Assembly (NCBI GenBank): GCA_029865445.1
Contig: JAOUGY010000065.1
Span: 1-14,245 of the forward strand
Length of the DNA: 14,245 nt
Reading direction: 5' to 3'
Origin: Acidimicrobiia bacterium
Lineage (GTDB): Bacteria > Actinomycetota > Acidimicrobiia > Spongiisociales > ZC4RG35
The translations under genes and the position numbers were made by a program. Of the stretch, positions 1 through 6,234 are shown in pieces. Position 1 is the first letter of the stretch; every line of letters starts with the position of its first letter. The notes beneath the pieces were generated by a model. The model searched no databases and was not told the origin of the DNA. It worked only from the letters and a program-made list of their open reading frames with translations.

Positions 1-228
1 ACCGGTCGGGTCCGGTTCGAGGAGTTCGCGGATCTCTTCCAGCGTGAAGCCCCCTCGCTGAAGCAGCACGATCGTCGCAAGGCGCTGGAAGACCTCGGCA
101 TCGTATTGGCGTCGAAGCCCATCGCGCCCGATCGGATCGAGAAGGCCGGCCCGTTCCCACACATGGAGCGTCGACGTAGGCAGACCCGATCCCCGGGTGA
201 CATCGCCGATGTCTACGCGGTCGCTCAT
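1..228 (-). CDS. MerR-family transcriptional regulator (partial, C-terminus outside window)
   Basis: The 76 visible residues start at ATG 228-226 (MSDRVDIGDVTRGSGLP) and run off the left edge. They form a MerR-type winged-helix DNA-binding domain: helix-turn-helix at about residues 5-25 with 'STLHVWERAGLL', then the wing 'GRDGLRRQYDAE' and the helix 'GGFTLEEIRELLE', which matches the family's usual 'GFSLEEIRELL'. MerR proteins bind as dimers in over-long promoter spacers and twist the DNA to activate transcription. The effector-binding part is missing, so the ligand cannot be guessed. The start overlaps the methyltransferase stop by 4 nt (ATGA), so it is the third gene of a coupled operon. 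The operon promoter at 919-949 carries a MerR-like dyad, which suggests autoregulation (inference). Family assignment is firm; target and ligand are unknown. Confidence 0.88.
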   Translation of the reverse strand, partial: MSDRVDIGDVTRGSGLPTSTLHVWERAGLLDPIGRDGLRRQYDAEVFQRLATIVLLQRGGFTLEEIRELLEPDPTG

Positions 229-566
229 GCCTTCGATTCTCGCACGGGTGGTCGTGGCCCGTACCACCGGGGTACCAGACACCGGTACCGGTCGTAGCCG
301 CATCCGAATGCACCGCGGAGAGCCCGTTCTTCATGGGGGATGTACCAGCAGTTGGCGAGAGCGGCGAAAGCCAGCGGCCCCGCCCACGCCGGCACCGTTC
401 CGACATTGAGAGCCACGCCGGACAGGCCGAGGGCCATCCCCAGATACATGGGATTGCGGGTTCGAGCGAACGGACCCGTCGTCACCAGCGAATCCGGCTC
501 GTCGAAGGTCCCGATCGTCGTTGATGCGCGCTCGAACTCGGATACCGCCGCCCGGATCAGAAACAC
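225..566 (-). CDS. Isoprenylcysteine/phospholipid methyltransferase-family membrane protein (main reading frame)
   Basis: This is the C-terminal and larger part of a small integral-membrane SAM-dependent methyltransferase of the ICMT/PEMT type. Visible family marks are 'FERASTTIGTF', then 'LVTTGPFARTRNPMYLG' (the typical G-P-[FY]-x-x-x-RNPMYLG stretch), two hydrophobic segments (GMALGLSGVALNVG and AWAGPLAFAALANCWYI) and 'HEERALRGAFGCGYDRY' near the end, equivalent to the conserved EE...FG..Y..Y. The first in-frame start is GTG at 566, giving 113 aa, clearly shorter than the usual 150-200 aa. The reading frame stays open upstream to 701 and reads 'SPTVAGVFLI', which looks like authentic protein. 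The true N-terminus probably lies in another frame at 702, with a one-base shift between (next entry). The methyl acceptor is unknown. The stop overlaps the MerR start (ATGA). Confidence 0.75.
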   Translation of the reverse strand: MFLIRAAVSEFERASTTIGTFDEPDSLVTTGPFARTRNPMYLGMALGLSGVALNVGTVPAWAGPLAFAALANCWYIPHEERALRGAFGCGYDRYRCLVPRWYGPRPPVRESKA

Positions 567-702
567 CCCGGCGACGGTGGGGGATGACTCCGGCGACGCG
601 TGCCGCCGGGGGGAGCCTACGGTGGGTTCGGTGGGCTGAGCCCACCGTGACAGACAGCGTGGCGGCCAGCGCAGCCGCGGCCGGGGGAAGTAGTCGGGTC
701 AT
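567..702 (-). other. Detached N-terminal coding segment of the methyltransferase (apparent +1 frameshift)
   Basis: ATG 702-700 overlaps the stop of the upstream 65-aa gene (ATGA), which suggests a coupled start. It reads MTRLLPPAAAALAATLSVTV, a good first membrane helix, but stays in the wrong frame for the methyltransferase body at 225-566. Moving from this frame to the body requires skipping one base. The most likely place is a run of six identical bases at 608-613 (C on the coding strand), where one extra base would explain the shift. Repaired, the product is about 158 aa, normal for the family. The cause could be a real inactivating mutation, a sequencing or assembly error, or (less likely) programmed slippage. 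A short hairpin (629-636 pairing with 640-647) lies just upstream of the run in transcript order, which is not the usual geometry for programmed frameshifting. Confidence 0.6.
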
Positions 703-896
703 GTCGGCGCGACCTTGTGACCGTTGTGCCTCGTTGACGAGGATTCGCACAACCGTTCGCCTATGGCGATCAGCCATTCACCGATCCGTACGCGCCTGCT
801 GCGGCGTCGAGGTTCAGATCTCCTTCCCGAAGCGAGGCGCTCACGCCTGACGCGGTCGCTCTCGAGGATGAACTCGTTGCTCATGAAGCGATCCAT
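699..896 (-). CDS. Small basic protein of 65 aa, unknown function
   Basis: A short gene with a strong ribosome-binding site (AAAGGAG ending about 5 nt before ATG 896-894) and a 4-nt ATGA overlap with the next start at 702. Both features argue that it is translated. The product MDRFMSNEFILESDRVRRER... has an acidic/hydrophobic start, a central run very rich in Arg (residues about 15-37) and an amphipathic end 'VRIGEWLIAIGERL'. There is no signal peptide or membrane helix. Short actinobacterial proteins with an Arg-rich middle and a 'RxGxWLxxxGxRL' tail are common and uncharacterised, and this looks like one. It is the first gene of the MerR/methyltransferase operon, so it is presumably expressed under MerR control. 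The function is unknown; nucleic-acid or membrane-surface binding would fit its charge, but that is a guess. Confidence 0.6.
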   Translation of the reverse strand: MDRFMSNEFILESDRVRRERLASGRRSEPRRRSRRVRIGEWLIAIGERLCESSSTRHNGHKVAPT

Positions 897-918
897 GTCA
901 CGCTCCTTTCTCGATTCC

Positions 919-949
919 ATTGGACAACATGAACCATGGTTGAGGTCAA
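919..949 (-). promoter_or_regulatory. MerR-type promoter/operator for the 65-aa protein-methyltransferase-MerR operon
   Basis: On the minus strand a -35 TTGACC (complement of 944-949) is followed by a 19-bp spacer and a -10 TCCAAT (complement of 919-924). A 19-bp spacer is the hallmark of MerR-activated promoters. The spacer region holds a dyad, ACCTCAACC-AT-GGTTCATGT (complement of 927-946). Its centre AACCATGGTT is a perfect palindrome and 7 of 9 arm positions match. The site lies about 23 nt upstream of the first start codon and the operon itself encodes a MerR protein, so autoregulation is the simplest reading. Binding is inferred from sequence only. Confidence 0.55.
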
Positions 950-1052
950 GAGCGTTATTGGCTTCTTCTGCCGGATCGCGGCGCGAGTCTGCAACCGTTT
1001 GGAAAGCGAGTGGGCCTACCTTCGCTCTCAGGCATAGCGAATGGAGGAGTGC

Positions 1053-1742
1053 ATGTCGCGAAACAGACTGACCAGGCTCGCAGCGATGGTGGGGGTGCTC
1101 ATGATTGCGCCGGTGGCGGCGTACGCAATCCACGGGTTCACCGACGTACCGGACTCGAACGTGTTCCACGACGACATCTCGTGGCTGTCCGATGCCGAAG
1201 TGACGAAGGGGTGCAACCCACCTACGAACGACCAGTTCTGTCCGTCGGACAACGTGACCCGTGAGCAGATGGCTGCGTTCATGCGTCGACTCGCCGAGAA
1301 CCAGGTGGTCGATGCGGGCACCGTCGGGGGGAAGGGCTCGGGCGACCTCGTCCGGGTGGCGACCGACCGCATGCCACAGTCGGAGACCGTGACGTCCGGT
1401 GTCGCCCTCAGCACCCAGATCGAGGCACCGGCCGGCGGGGGAGTGTTGCTCATGAACGCCGCCATACCGGTGTTCGGCAATGCCACCGACGACGTGAGCT
1501 TCTCGTGCACCATCTATCTGAACGGCGATCAGATCCTGCAGGGAGGTGGGTACGGCCAGTATGACGCCCCTCAGATTCAGGACACGTGCGCACTGTCGTC
1601 GAACGCCACGGTCCCCGAAGGGACTCACACCGTTGAGGTGAGGGTGTCGGGGTCGGACGCGTTTTTCCAGGTCGGAGCGCTCAACGTCGTGTTCGTCGGG
1701 ATCGGTGCCGACGGCGGCGAAATCCCGATGCTCATCAATTGA
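1053..1742 (+). CDS. Secreted SLH-like-domain protein with a C-terminal beta-rich region
   Basis: The start is placed at ATG 1053 (MSRNRLTRLAAMVGVLM) because GGAGGAG lies 4-5 nt upstream. The in-frame ATG at 1041 overlaps that ribosome-binding site and is rejected. Residues 1-25 form a Sec signal peptide (arginines, hydrophobic core, VAAYA before the likely cut). Residues about 28-83 form an S-layer-homology-like module: 'FTDVPDSNVFHDDISWLSDAEVTKG', a short 'CNPPTNDQFCPSD' loop, and 'VTREQMAAFMRRLAE'. Classic SLH modules anchor proteins to the cell wall; this single copy with a two-Cys loop (C54, C63) is the variant seen in many Acidimicrobiia-type secreted proteins. The rest (about 100-229) is Gly/Val/Thr-rich with a second Cys pair (C152, C179), probably a beta-sandwich of unknown role. 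It is monocistronic, divergent from the MerR operon, and followed by a hairpin terminator. Confidence 0.85.
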   Translation: MSRNRLTRLAAMVGVLMIAPVAAYAIHGFTDVPDSNVFHDDISWLSDAEVTKGCNPPTNDQFCPSDNVTREQMAAFMRRLAENQVVDAGTVGGKGSGDLVRVATDRMPQSETVTSGVALSTQIEAPAGGGVLLMNAAIPVFGNATDDVSFSCTIYLNGDQILQGGGYGQYDAPQIQDTCALSSNATVPEGTHTVEVRVSGSDAFFQVGALNVVFVGIGADGGEIPMLIN

Positions 1743-1749
1743 ACGATCG

Positions 1750-1782
1750 GCATCCGTGGTGGACTCCGTCCATCACGGATGC
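1750..1782. terminator. Bidirectional hairpin between convergent genes
   Basis: The arms 1750-1763 (GCATCCGTGGTGGA) and 1769-1782 (TCCATCACGGATGC) pair over 14 bp, with one G-T wobble and a 5-nt loop CTCCG. It sits 7 nt after the stop of the SLH-like gene and directly abuts the stop of the convergent deacetylase gene (1783). There is no T tract, which is common for hairpins in GC-rich actinobacteria. It could serve either strand. Confidence 0.6.
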
Positions 1783-2580
1783 TCACACCATCCCGGCAAG
1801 GTCGGATTCGTGGATGCCGGGCGGAGCGCCCTTACGGATGAACCACTCGGTCCCGGCCATGGCGGCGAACGCCTCGTCGGCCATCTGGAGGAATGCCGAG
1901 CTGTCACTCACCTGACTGGCGTGGGCTTCGAGGCTCTGGCGCTTCTGGGCGATGAACGCCGTCACGTTCACCTCGGTCGTCAATTCGGCCTCGGGCGTTC
2001 CAAATGGGTTTCCGTCGTCCGCCGGGCCATCCGGATCCCACTCATCCGTGTCCATTCCTGCAGCCTTGGCGGTTTCCACCATGCGGCGTATGGCATCCCG
2101 GTTGGTGGTGGCCTCGTAGACGTAGGGTGTGGCGGCCAGTTCCGCTGCTCGGTGGCCCACCCGGTGGACCTGGACGTGATCGGGATGGCCGTAGTTGCCG
2201 TGCCAGTCGTAGACGGTGAGGGTCGTCGCCTGCTCCTCGGCCAGGATCTCCGCCAGCCGCTGCGCCGCTTCCTCGACATCGGCGTTGGCAAAGGCGCGGT
2301 GGTTGCCGTTCTGGTCCCAGCCCGTCATCCCCGAGTCCTCGTAACCCAACAGTGCGACCCGCTGCGCACCAAGGGAGGCGGCGGACCTCTCCAGTTCGGC
2401 ACGCCGCCGGTCGGCGAGGCTTTCGCCGGGGGCGAGATCGTCCGGGACCTCGCCGTGCTCGCCGCCGGTGGCCGTGACGATCACCACCCTGTGCCCTGCT
2501 GCGGCATACTTCGCTATCACGCCGCCGGTAGTGAGCGATTCGTCGTCCGGGTGGGCGTGAAAGGTGACGAGCGTTGCCAT
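1783..2580 (-). CDS. PIG-L/LmbE-family zinc deacetylase (MshB/Mca-like)
   Basis: A 265-aa metal-dependent N-deacetylase. The N-terminus has the family motif AHPDDE (residues 9-14). H10 and D13 should bind zinc and D12 act as general base. The second motif 'NYGHPDH' (129-135) supplies Y130, H132 and the third zinc ligand H135, with the same spacing as Y142/H144/H147 of MshB (from memory of the family). Members remove acetyl groups from GlcNAc-type sugars or cleave mycothiol conjugates. The exact substrate is not visible, and no mshA/mshC is nearby. The protein has no signal peptide, so it is cytoplasmic. It is the last gene of the minus-strand run that begins with the glycosyltransferase at 4996, 27 nt after the CPBP protease. 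A sugar substrate made by that glycosyltransferase is possible (inference). The ribosome-binding site before ATG 2580 is weak. Confidence 0.85.
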   Translation of the reverse strand: MATLVTFHAHPDDESLTTGGVIAKYAAAGHRVVIVTATGGEHGEVPDDLAPGESLADRRRAELERSAASLGAQRVALLGYEDSGMTGWDQNGNHRAFANADVEEAAQRLAEILAEEQATTLTVYDWHGNYGHPDHVQVHRVGHRAAELAATPYVYEATTNRDAIRRMVETAKAAGMDTDEWDPDGPADDGNPFGTPEAELTTEVNVTAFIAQKRQSLEAHASQVSDSSAFLQMADEAFAAMAGTEWFIRKGAPPGIHESDLAGMV

Positions 2581-2607
2581 CGCGGGCAGCGTAGATCGAC
2601 GGCCGAC

Positions 2608-3303
2608 CTACCGAGCACGCCACGCTTGCCGGGCCGCCAGGTAGAAGCCTGTGTTGTAGGCGGCATGGGCCAGCCAAGGGGCGACGACGCTCCCGGATCG
2701 TTCCCGGAGGGCGGTGAACCCGAAACTGGAGACTCCCGTCACCACCGCCGATCCCAGAGCCGCCAGCACCCGCTCTCGGCGTCTGGATCCGTTGCCGTTG
2801 CCGAGGCCCATTCCCGGATACAGCCGGAATGTCGGGATCAGATGCCACGCCCCGAACGCCACCGCGGTCACCGCTCTGGCAGAGCGGTCGCTCCTGCGGC
2901 GCAGGACGGCGTCGAGAACACCACGGAACGCCAACTCCTCGAAGAGCGCCGTCCCGAGCGGGAACCGAACAAGCGACCGGTAGGTGGCGCCTCGCCGGTT
3001 GTGGCCCCTCGCCCGCTCGTCGAGCATCCACCGGTGAAAACGTGGGTTGGATGCCGCCACGGCCGCCGACGCCCCCACAGCCGTTGCCACGACTGCTCCG
3101 AGGGCCAGTCCGGCGCCCGCCCGTTCGGGCGCCAAGCCGATCTCGCCCAATGACAGCCCGGCCCTCCGGGCCAGTCTCACCATCGACGCGGAGGCGAGCA
3201 GGTTCGCCGGGACATAGCCCCGCTCGGACACTGCCAGGTTCTGCACGACGTTGTAGCCGGCAAGCATCAAAAGCACCGCCACCGAATGGTCGCGTCGAGT
3301 CAT
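2608..3303 (-). CDS. CPBP-family intramembrane metalloprotease (CAAX-protease-like)
   Basis: A 231-aa polytopic membrane protein of the CPBP/Abi family. Its catalytic motifs are all visible: 'FEELAFRG' with E122, E123 and R127 (the EExxxR motif), 'AWHLIP' with H154, and 'LAHAAYN' with H213 and N217. Together they form the glutamate/histidine metal site of this family. Hydrophobic stretches lie at about 8-25, 66-86, 115-133, 145-158, 182-197 and 206-223. Bacterial members are linked to peptide maturation, bacteriocin immunity or protein sorting, but the substrate here cannot be told. It lies 38 nt after the cupin gene and 27 nt before the deacetylase, so it is probably co-transcribed. An Arg/Gly-rich loop (167-178) follows H154. 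The ribosome-binding site is weak. Confidence 0.85.
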   Translation of the reverse strand: MTRRDHSVAVLLMLAGYNVVQNLAVSERGYVPANLLASASMVRLARRAGLSLGEIGLAPERAGAGLALGAVVATAVGASAAVAASNPRFHRWMLDERARGHNRRGATYRSLVRFPLGTALFEELAFRGVLDAVLRRRSDRSARAVTAVAFGAWHLIPTFRLYPGMGLGNGNGSRRRERVLAALGSAVVTGVSSFGFTALRERSGSVVAPWLAHAAYNTGFYLAARQAWRAR

Positions 3304-3341
3304 GCTCGAAAGCCTACGGACTGTGGGTTGTTATCGAGGGC

Positions 3342-3698
3342 TCAGGTCGTCTCGCGGTAGATCGCCCACACCTTCTTCACCGGGGAAAGTGCCTTCCAGG
3401 TTCCCCTGCTGTCCTGAGGGGCGATCACCATGTCGCCGGGTCCGACCCGGTTGACTGTTCCATCCTCCGATGTGATCTCGATCTCACCCTCGAGGATGAA
3501 CATCACCTCATGGAACTCGGTGAGTTCCATGGCCCCTTCCTCGGGGTCGCGTTTCCAGAAACCCACCGCAAACCTGCCGTCCGCCGAGCGATGTTCGATC
3601 GTCTCGTATGCGGGCGGGCGAGGATCATCGGCGTCCTGGGGAATCTCACCCCAAGCGATCGGTGTCGACCCCTTGACGACACGAATCTGTCCGGCCAT
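3342..3698 (-). CDS. Small single-domain cupin protein
   Basis: A 118-aa protein with one cupin barrel. The core 'EFHEVMFILEGEIEITSEDG' (61-80) and 'VGPGDMVIAPQDSRGTWKAL' (85-104) are the two conserved cupin strands of the cupin_3/EutQ-like type, which end in the usual '..W...vkKvW' pattern (KKVWAIY). Metal-ligand histidines are few: H63 and perhaps E64 in motif 1, and none in motif 2, so it may bind a small ligand rather than act as a metal enzyme. Its ATG shares a base with the glycosyltransferase stop (TGATG), which indicates translational coupling and a likely shared pathway. Such cupins often serve as isomerases or ligand-binding partners; the role here is unknown. Confidence 0.82.
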   Translation of the reverse strand: MAGQIRVVKGSTPIAWGEIPQDADDPRPPAYETIEHRSADGRFAVGFWKRDPEEGAMELTEFHEVMFILEGEIEITSEDGTVNRVGPGDMVIAPQDSRGTWKALSPVKKVWAIYRETT

Positions 3699-4996
3699 CA
3701 GCGGGTTACCGGAGCGCCGGTACGGCCGAGTTGTTCGATGAGATCGGCGGCCTTGTGAGTCCCGGGGTTGGCACGGTGGCGTTCTCCGATTGCCGTCATC
3801 CGGCTGCGAAGGTCGGTATCGGCGAGCAGGCGGTCAATCGCACCTCGAAGTTGTTCCGGTTCAAAGGTGTAGGTGGGAATGCGCACTCCGAAGCCCGTCT
3901 CGTCCAGACGTTGCGCGTTGTCGTACTGGTCCCAGAACAGCGGGAGCGCCACCATCGGTTTGCCGAAGTAGAAGCCTTCGGTCGTGGTGTTGTTGCCGCC
4001 GTGGGTGATGATCAGGTCGACCATTCGCAGGATCGACGTTTGGGGGAGGAACTCCTCGCCCCACATGTTGTCGGCGAGTTCGTACTCGGTGTGCTGCGGC
4101 CCCCGCGACACGATGAACCGGTGGGGGCTGTCGGCGAGGGCCGAGACGATGCTCTTCATGAGGTCGACGTCGGCGGAGCCGAGGCTTCCCAGCGACAGGT
4201 ACACGAGTGCGCCGTCGCCGTGCAGAGCGTCGGGCATCTCGAACGTGGCGTCCGTGGTTCGCACGCAGGTGTCGAGGCGGTGCCAGGTGGGAGCGAGTGG
4301 ATTGTGGCGGGTGTAGTCGGCCTCGCCCGGGTAGAGGTACATGTTGAGGTACGGCGACTCGTGAATGAACTCGAGGTCGGGGAGGCCTTGCGCACCCTGT
4401 TCTCGGACCCACTGGTCGTACGACGTCCACATGTCGCGATGCGTCCGATCGTATTCGGCCCGGAACTCGCCCCACCCGGATCGATCGCCCTGGGCGTAGC
4501 CCGAGAAGACGGGGGCGATGCCCGGGTCTTTCAGCTCCAAGGGGTTGCAGCTCACGATCCGTGCCCAGGGTTTGCCGGCGGTGGTCACGGCCGGGAAACA
4601 CAGCACGTTGTCCTCGACGATCACGTCGGGCTGCAGGTCTTCGAAAAGGCCTTTGATCTGAGGTTCGCAGTACTGGGCGCCGTCCAGCAAGGCCTGCCAG
4701 GTGGGCTTGATGAACGTGTCTAGCTGTTCGATGGTGGGCTTGCGGAACTCGGGAGAGGTGTCGCGGATGAAGTCCTTCCAGAACTGCCCGACCTCTTGTT
4801 CTTCCTCGGGTGGCTCGGCGAGGCTGACGAGGGCCTCCTCGAAACCGAGCGGTTCCAACGTTCCCTCGTAGGACGCTTCGGCGGCGAACACCACACGGTG
4901 TCCGCGCTGGCGAAGCGCGTTCCCGATCCCCACACAGTTGTTGGTGGGGCCGTAGGCGGCCTCGGGAAAGAAGACGATCGTCAACTGGTCGGACAT
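3698..4996 (-). CDS. UGT/MGT-type glycosyltransferase (GT1, GT-B fold)
   Basis: A 432-aa enzyme expected to move a sugar from a nucleotide donor to a small lipophilic acceptor. The start is ATG 4996 (MSDQLTIVFFPEAAYGPTNN), preceded by GGAGGTG; a longer upstream reading frame lacks such a site. The N-terminal Rossmann half carries 'GIGNALRQRGHRVVFAAE' (23-40), typical of acceptor-side UGT domains. The C-terminal half has 'ALVYLSLGSLGS' (263-274) and the donor signature 'ITHGGNNTTTEGFYFGKPMVALPLFWDQYDNAQRL' at about 330-364, with H332-G333-G334, E340 and D356-Q357 where the PSPG-like motif expects them. Macrolide glycosyltransferases and sterol/flavonoid UGTs share this layout. No polyketide or terpenoid genes are near, so the acceptor is unknown. 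It is first in the run glycosyltransferase, cupin, CPBP, deacetylase, and divergent from potD. Confidence 0.86.
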   Translation of the reverse strand: MSDQLTIVFFPEAAYGPTNNCVGIGNALRQRGHRVVFAAEASYEGTLEPLGFEEALVSLAEPPEEEQEVGQFWKDFIRDTSPEFRKPTIEQLDTFIKPTWQALLDGAQYCEPQIKGLFEDLQPDVIVEDNVLCFPAVTTAGKPWARIVSCNPLELKDPGIAPVFSGYAQGDRSGWGEFRAEYDRTHRDMWTSYDQWVREQGAQGLPDLEFIHESPYLNMYLYPGEADYTRHNPLAPTWHRLDTCVRTTDATFEMPDALHGDGALVYLSLGSLGSADVDLMKSIVSALADSPHRFIVSRGPQHTEYELADNMWGEEFLPQTSILRMVDLIITHGGNNTTTEGFYFGKPMVALPLFWDQYDNAQRLDETGFGVRIPTYTFEPEQLRGAIDRLLADTDLRSRMTAIGERHRANPGTHKAADLIEQLGRTGAPVTR

Positions 4997-5165
4997 GGCA
5001 CCTCCACTGCTCGGCGGGCACGGTAGCGCCGTTGGTCGAGGGTCGCCCGGGGTCCCGTCACCAATCTTGAACCGCCGCACAGTCTTCCCGGGAAAACCGT
5101 GCGGGGCGGCCACGCGGCGGGGACGGCGCACGGTAACGTCACCCCCCTTGGAGAGAGAGGACCTC

Positions 5166-6233
5166 ATGAGACGCGCATCTGGCTTGGTGGCCTGCCTTGG
5201 ACTGCTGGTGGCCGCCTGTGGCGGCGGCGACGCCGTAGAACAGAATCCGGTCGACGAACAGTCGATCGTGATCTCGAACTGGGAGGGCTACATGCCGGAA
5301 GACCTTCCAGACACGTTTGCCGCTGCCACCGGCTTCGACGCGACAGTCAGCTTCCACGCCACCAATGAGGAAATCGTCGGCAAACTCGTCGCCGCCGGCG
5401 GCGAAGGTTTCGACGTGGCGTTCGTCAGCGGCCAGTTCGCCCAGGCCCTCAACGAGCAGGGGTTGCTGGCCGAAATCGACCCGGACAAGGTTCCGAACCT
5501 GAAGAACCTGTACCCCGAAGCAACCGAACTGGGATACGACCCGGGCAACACGTTCTCGGTCCCCTACGCCTGGGGCACCACCGGACTGTGTTATCGATCT
5601 GACCTGTTGAGCGAAGCACCCGACTCGTGGATGGACCTGCTGCGCCCCTCTGACGAGGCGGCCGGGAAGGTGACGATGCTGGCCACCGAGCGCTGGCTGA
5701 TGCTCCCCGCCCAGAAGGCGCTCGGCTTCAGCGTCAACACCACCGACGAAGGCGAGATGACCCAGGTCAAGGACCTGTTGATCGAAGCCAAACAGAACCT
5801 TCTCGCATACGACGACACCACCTTCTACTCGAAGCTGGTATCCGGTGAGGCGGTGCTCGTCGAGGCCTGGGACGGCTGGTGCAACTACGGCATCCTCGAA
5901 GATCCCAACATCAAGTATGTGATCCCCTCGGAGGGTACGGACCTGTGGGTCGACACGATGGTGATCCTCGGATCCTCGGCCAACAAGGACGCCGCTCACG
6001 CCTTCCTCAACTACGTCCTCGACGAGGACAACCACGCCTGGGTCGTCGAAAACATCCTCTACAAGGTTCCGAACCAGGCGGCGATGGACAAGGTCGACCC
6101 GTCGCTCGCCGAGACCTTCCCGAACCTCGGGATGACCCCGGCCGAGGTGTTGGGTGGTGAGGCTCTGCTCGACCTCGGAGAGGCCCAGCCGATGTACACC
6201 GACATCGCAACCGAGGTTGCGGCCGGCGGATGA
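5166..6233 (+). CDS. potD: Polyamine ABC transporter, substrate-binding lipoprotein
   Basis: A 355-aa binding protein of the spermidine/putrescine PotD/PotF family. The lipobox LLVAAC gives a lipid-modified C18 after a short signal peptide, so the protein is anchored on the outer face of the membrane. The mature start 'IVISNWEGYMPEDL' (W39, Y42) matches the first aromatic pair of the PotD site. 'VEAWDGWC' (W235) and 'EGTDLWVDTMVI' (W261, D263) match the other Trp and Asp positions that clamp the polyamine amines in E. coli PotD (family knowledge). The exact polyamine cannot be read from this. A good AG-rich ribosome-binding site (GAGAGAGAGG) lies just before ATG 5166. It is first in potDBCA, and the next start is one base past its stop. 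Having the binding protein first differs from E. coli potABCD. Confidence 0.92.
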   Translation: MRRASGLVACLGLLVAACGGGDAVEQNPVDEQSIVISNWEGYMPEDLPDTFAAATGFDATVSFHATNEEIVGKLVAAGGEGFDVAFVSGQFAQALNEQGLLAEIDPDKVPNLKNLYPEATELGYDPGNTFSVPYAWGTTGLCYRSDLLSEAPDSWMDLLRPSDEAAGKVTMLATERWLMLPAQKALGFSVNTTDEGEMTQVKDLLIEAKQNLLAYDDTTFYSKLVSGEAVLVEAWDGWCNYGILEDPNIKYVIPSEGTDLWVDTMVILGSSANKDAAHAFLNYVLDEDNHAWVVENILYKVPNQAAMDKVDPSLAETFPNLGMTPAEVLGGEALLDLGEAQPMYTDIATEVAAGG

Positions 6234-6234
6234 C

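Noticed and set aside
629..647. 8-bp hairpin as a programmed-frameshift stimulator in the methyltransferase gene
   Set aside because: The stem lies upstream of the homopolymer in transcript order, whereas stimulatory structures normally lie downstream; an indel is simpler.
724..1071. 115-residue open frame on the plus strand across the divergent promoter region
   Set aside because: It overlaps the 65-aa gene, which has the better ribosome-binding site and coupling, and covers the MerR-type operator. The product is Ser/Arg-rich noise.
1783..2580. Confident naming as mycothiol enzyme MshB or Mca
   Set aside because: The catalytic residues fit, but they are shared by all PIG-L deacetylases and no other mycothiol gene is nearby; the neighbouring glycosyltransferase is not MshA-like.
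1705..3153. 482-residue open frame on the plus strand opposite the deacetylase and CPBP genes
   Set aside because: It is antisense to two genes with complete catalytic motifs and would run through the 1750-1782 hairpin; no plausible domain or ribosome-binding site.
3731..4723. 330-residue open frame on the plus strand opposite the glycosyltransferase
   Set aside because: It is antisense to the UGT-type gene, whose donor motif and ribosome-binding site are clear; the antisense product shows no domain.
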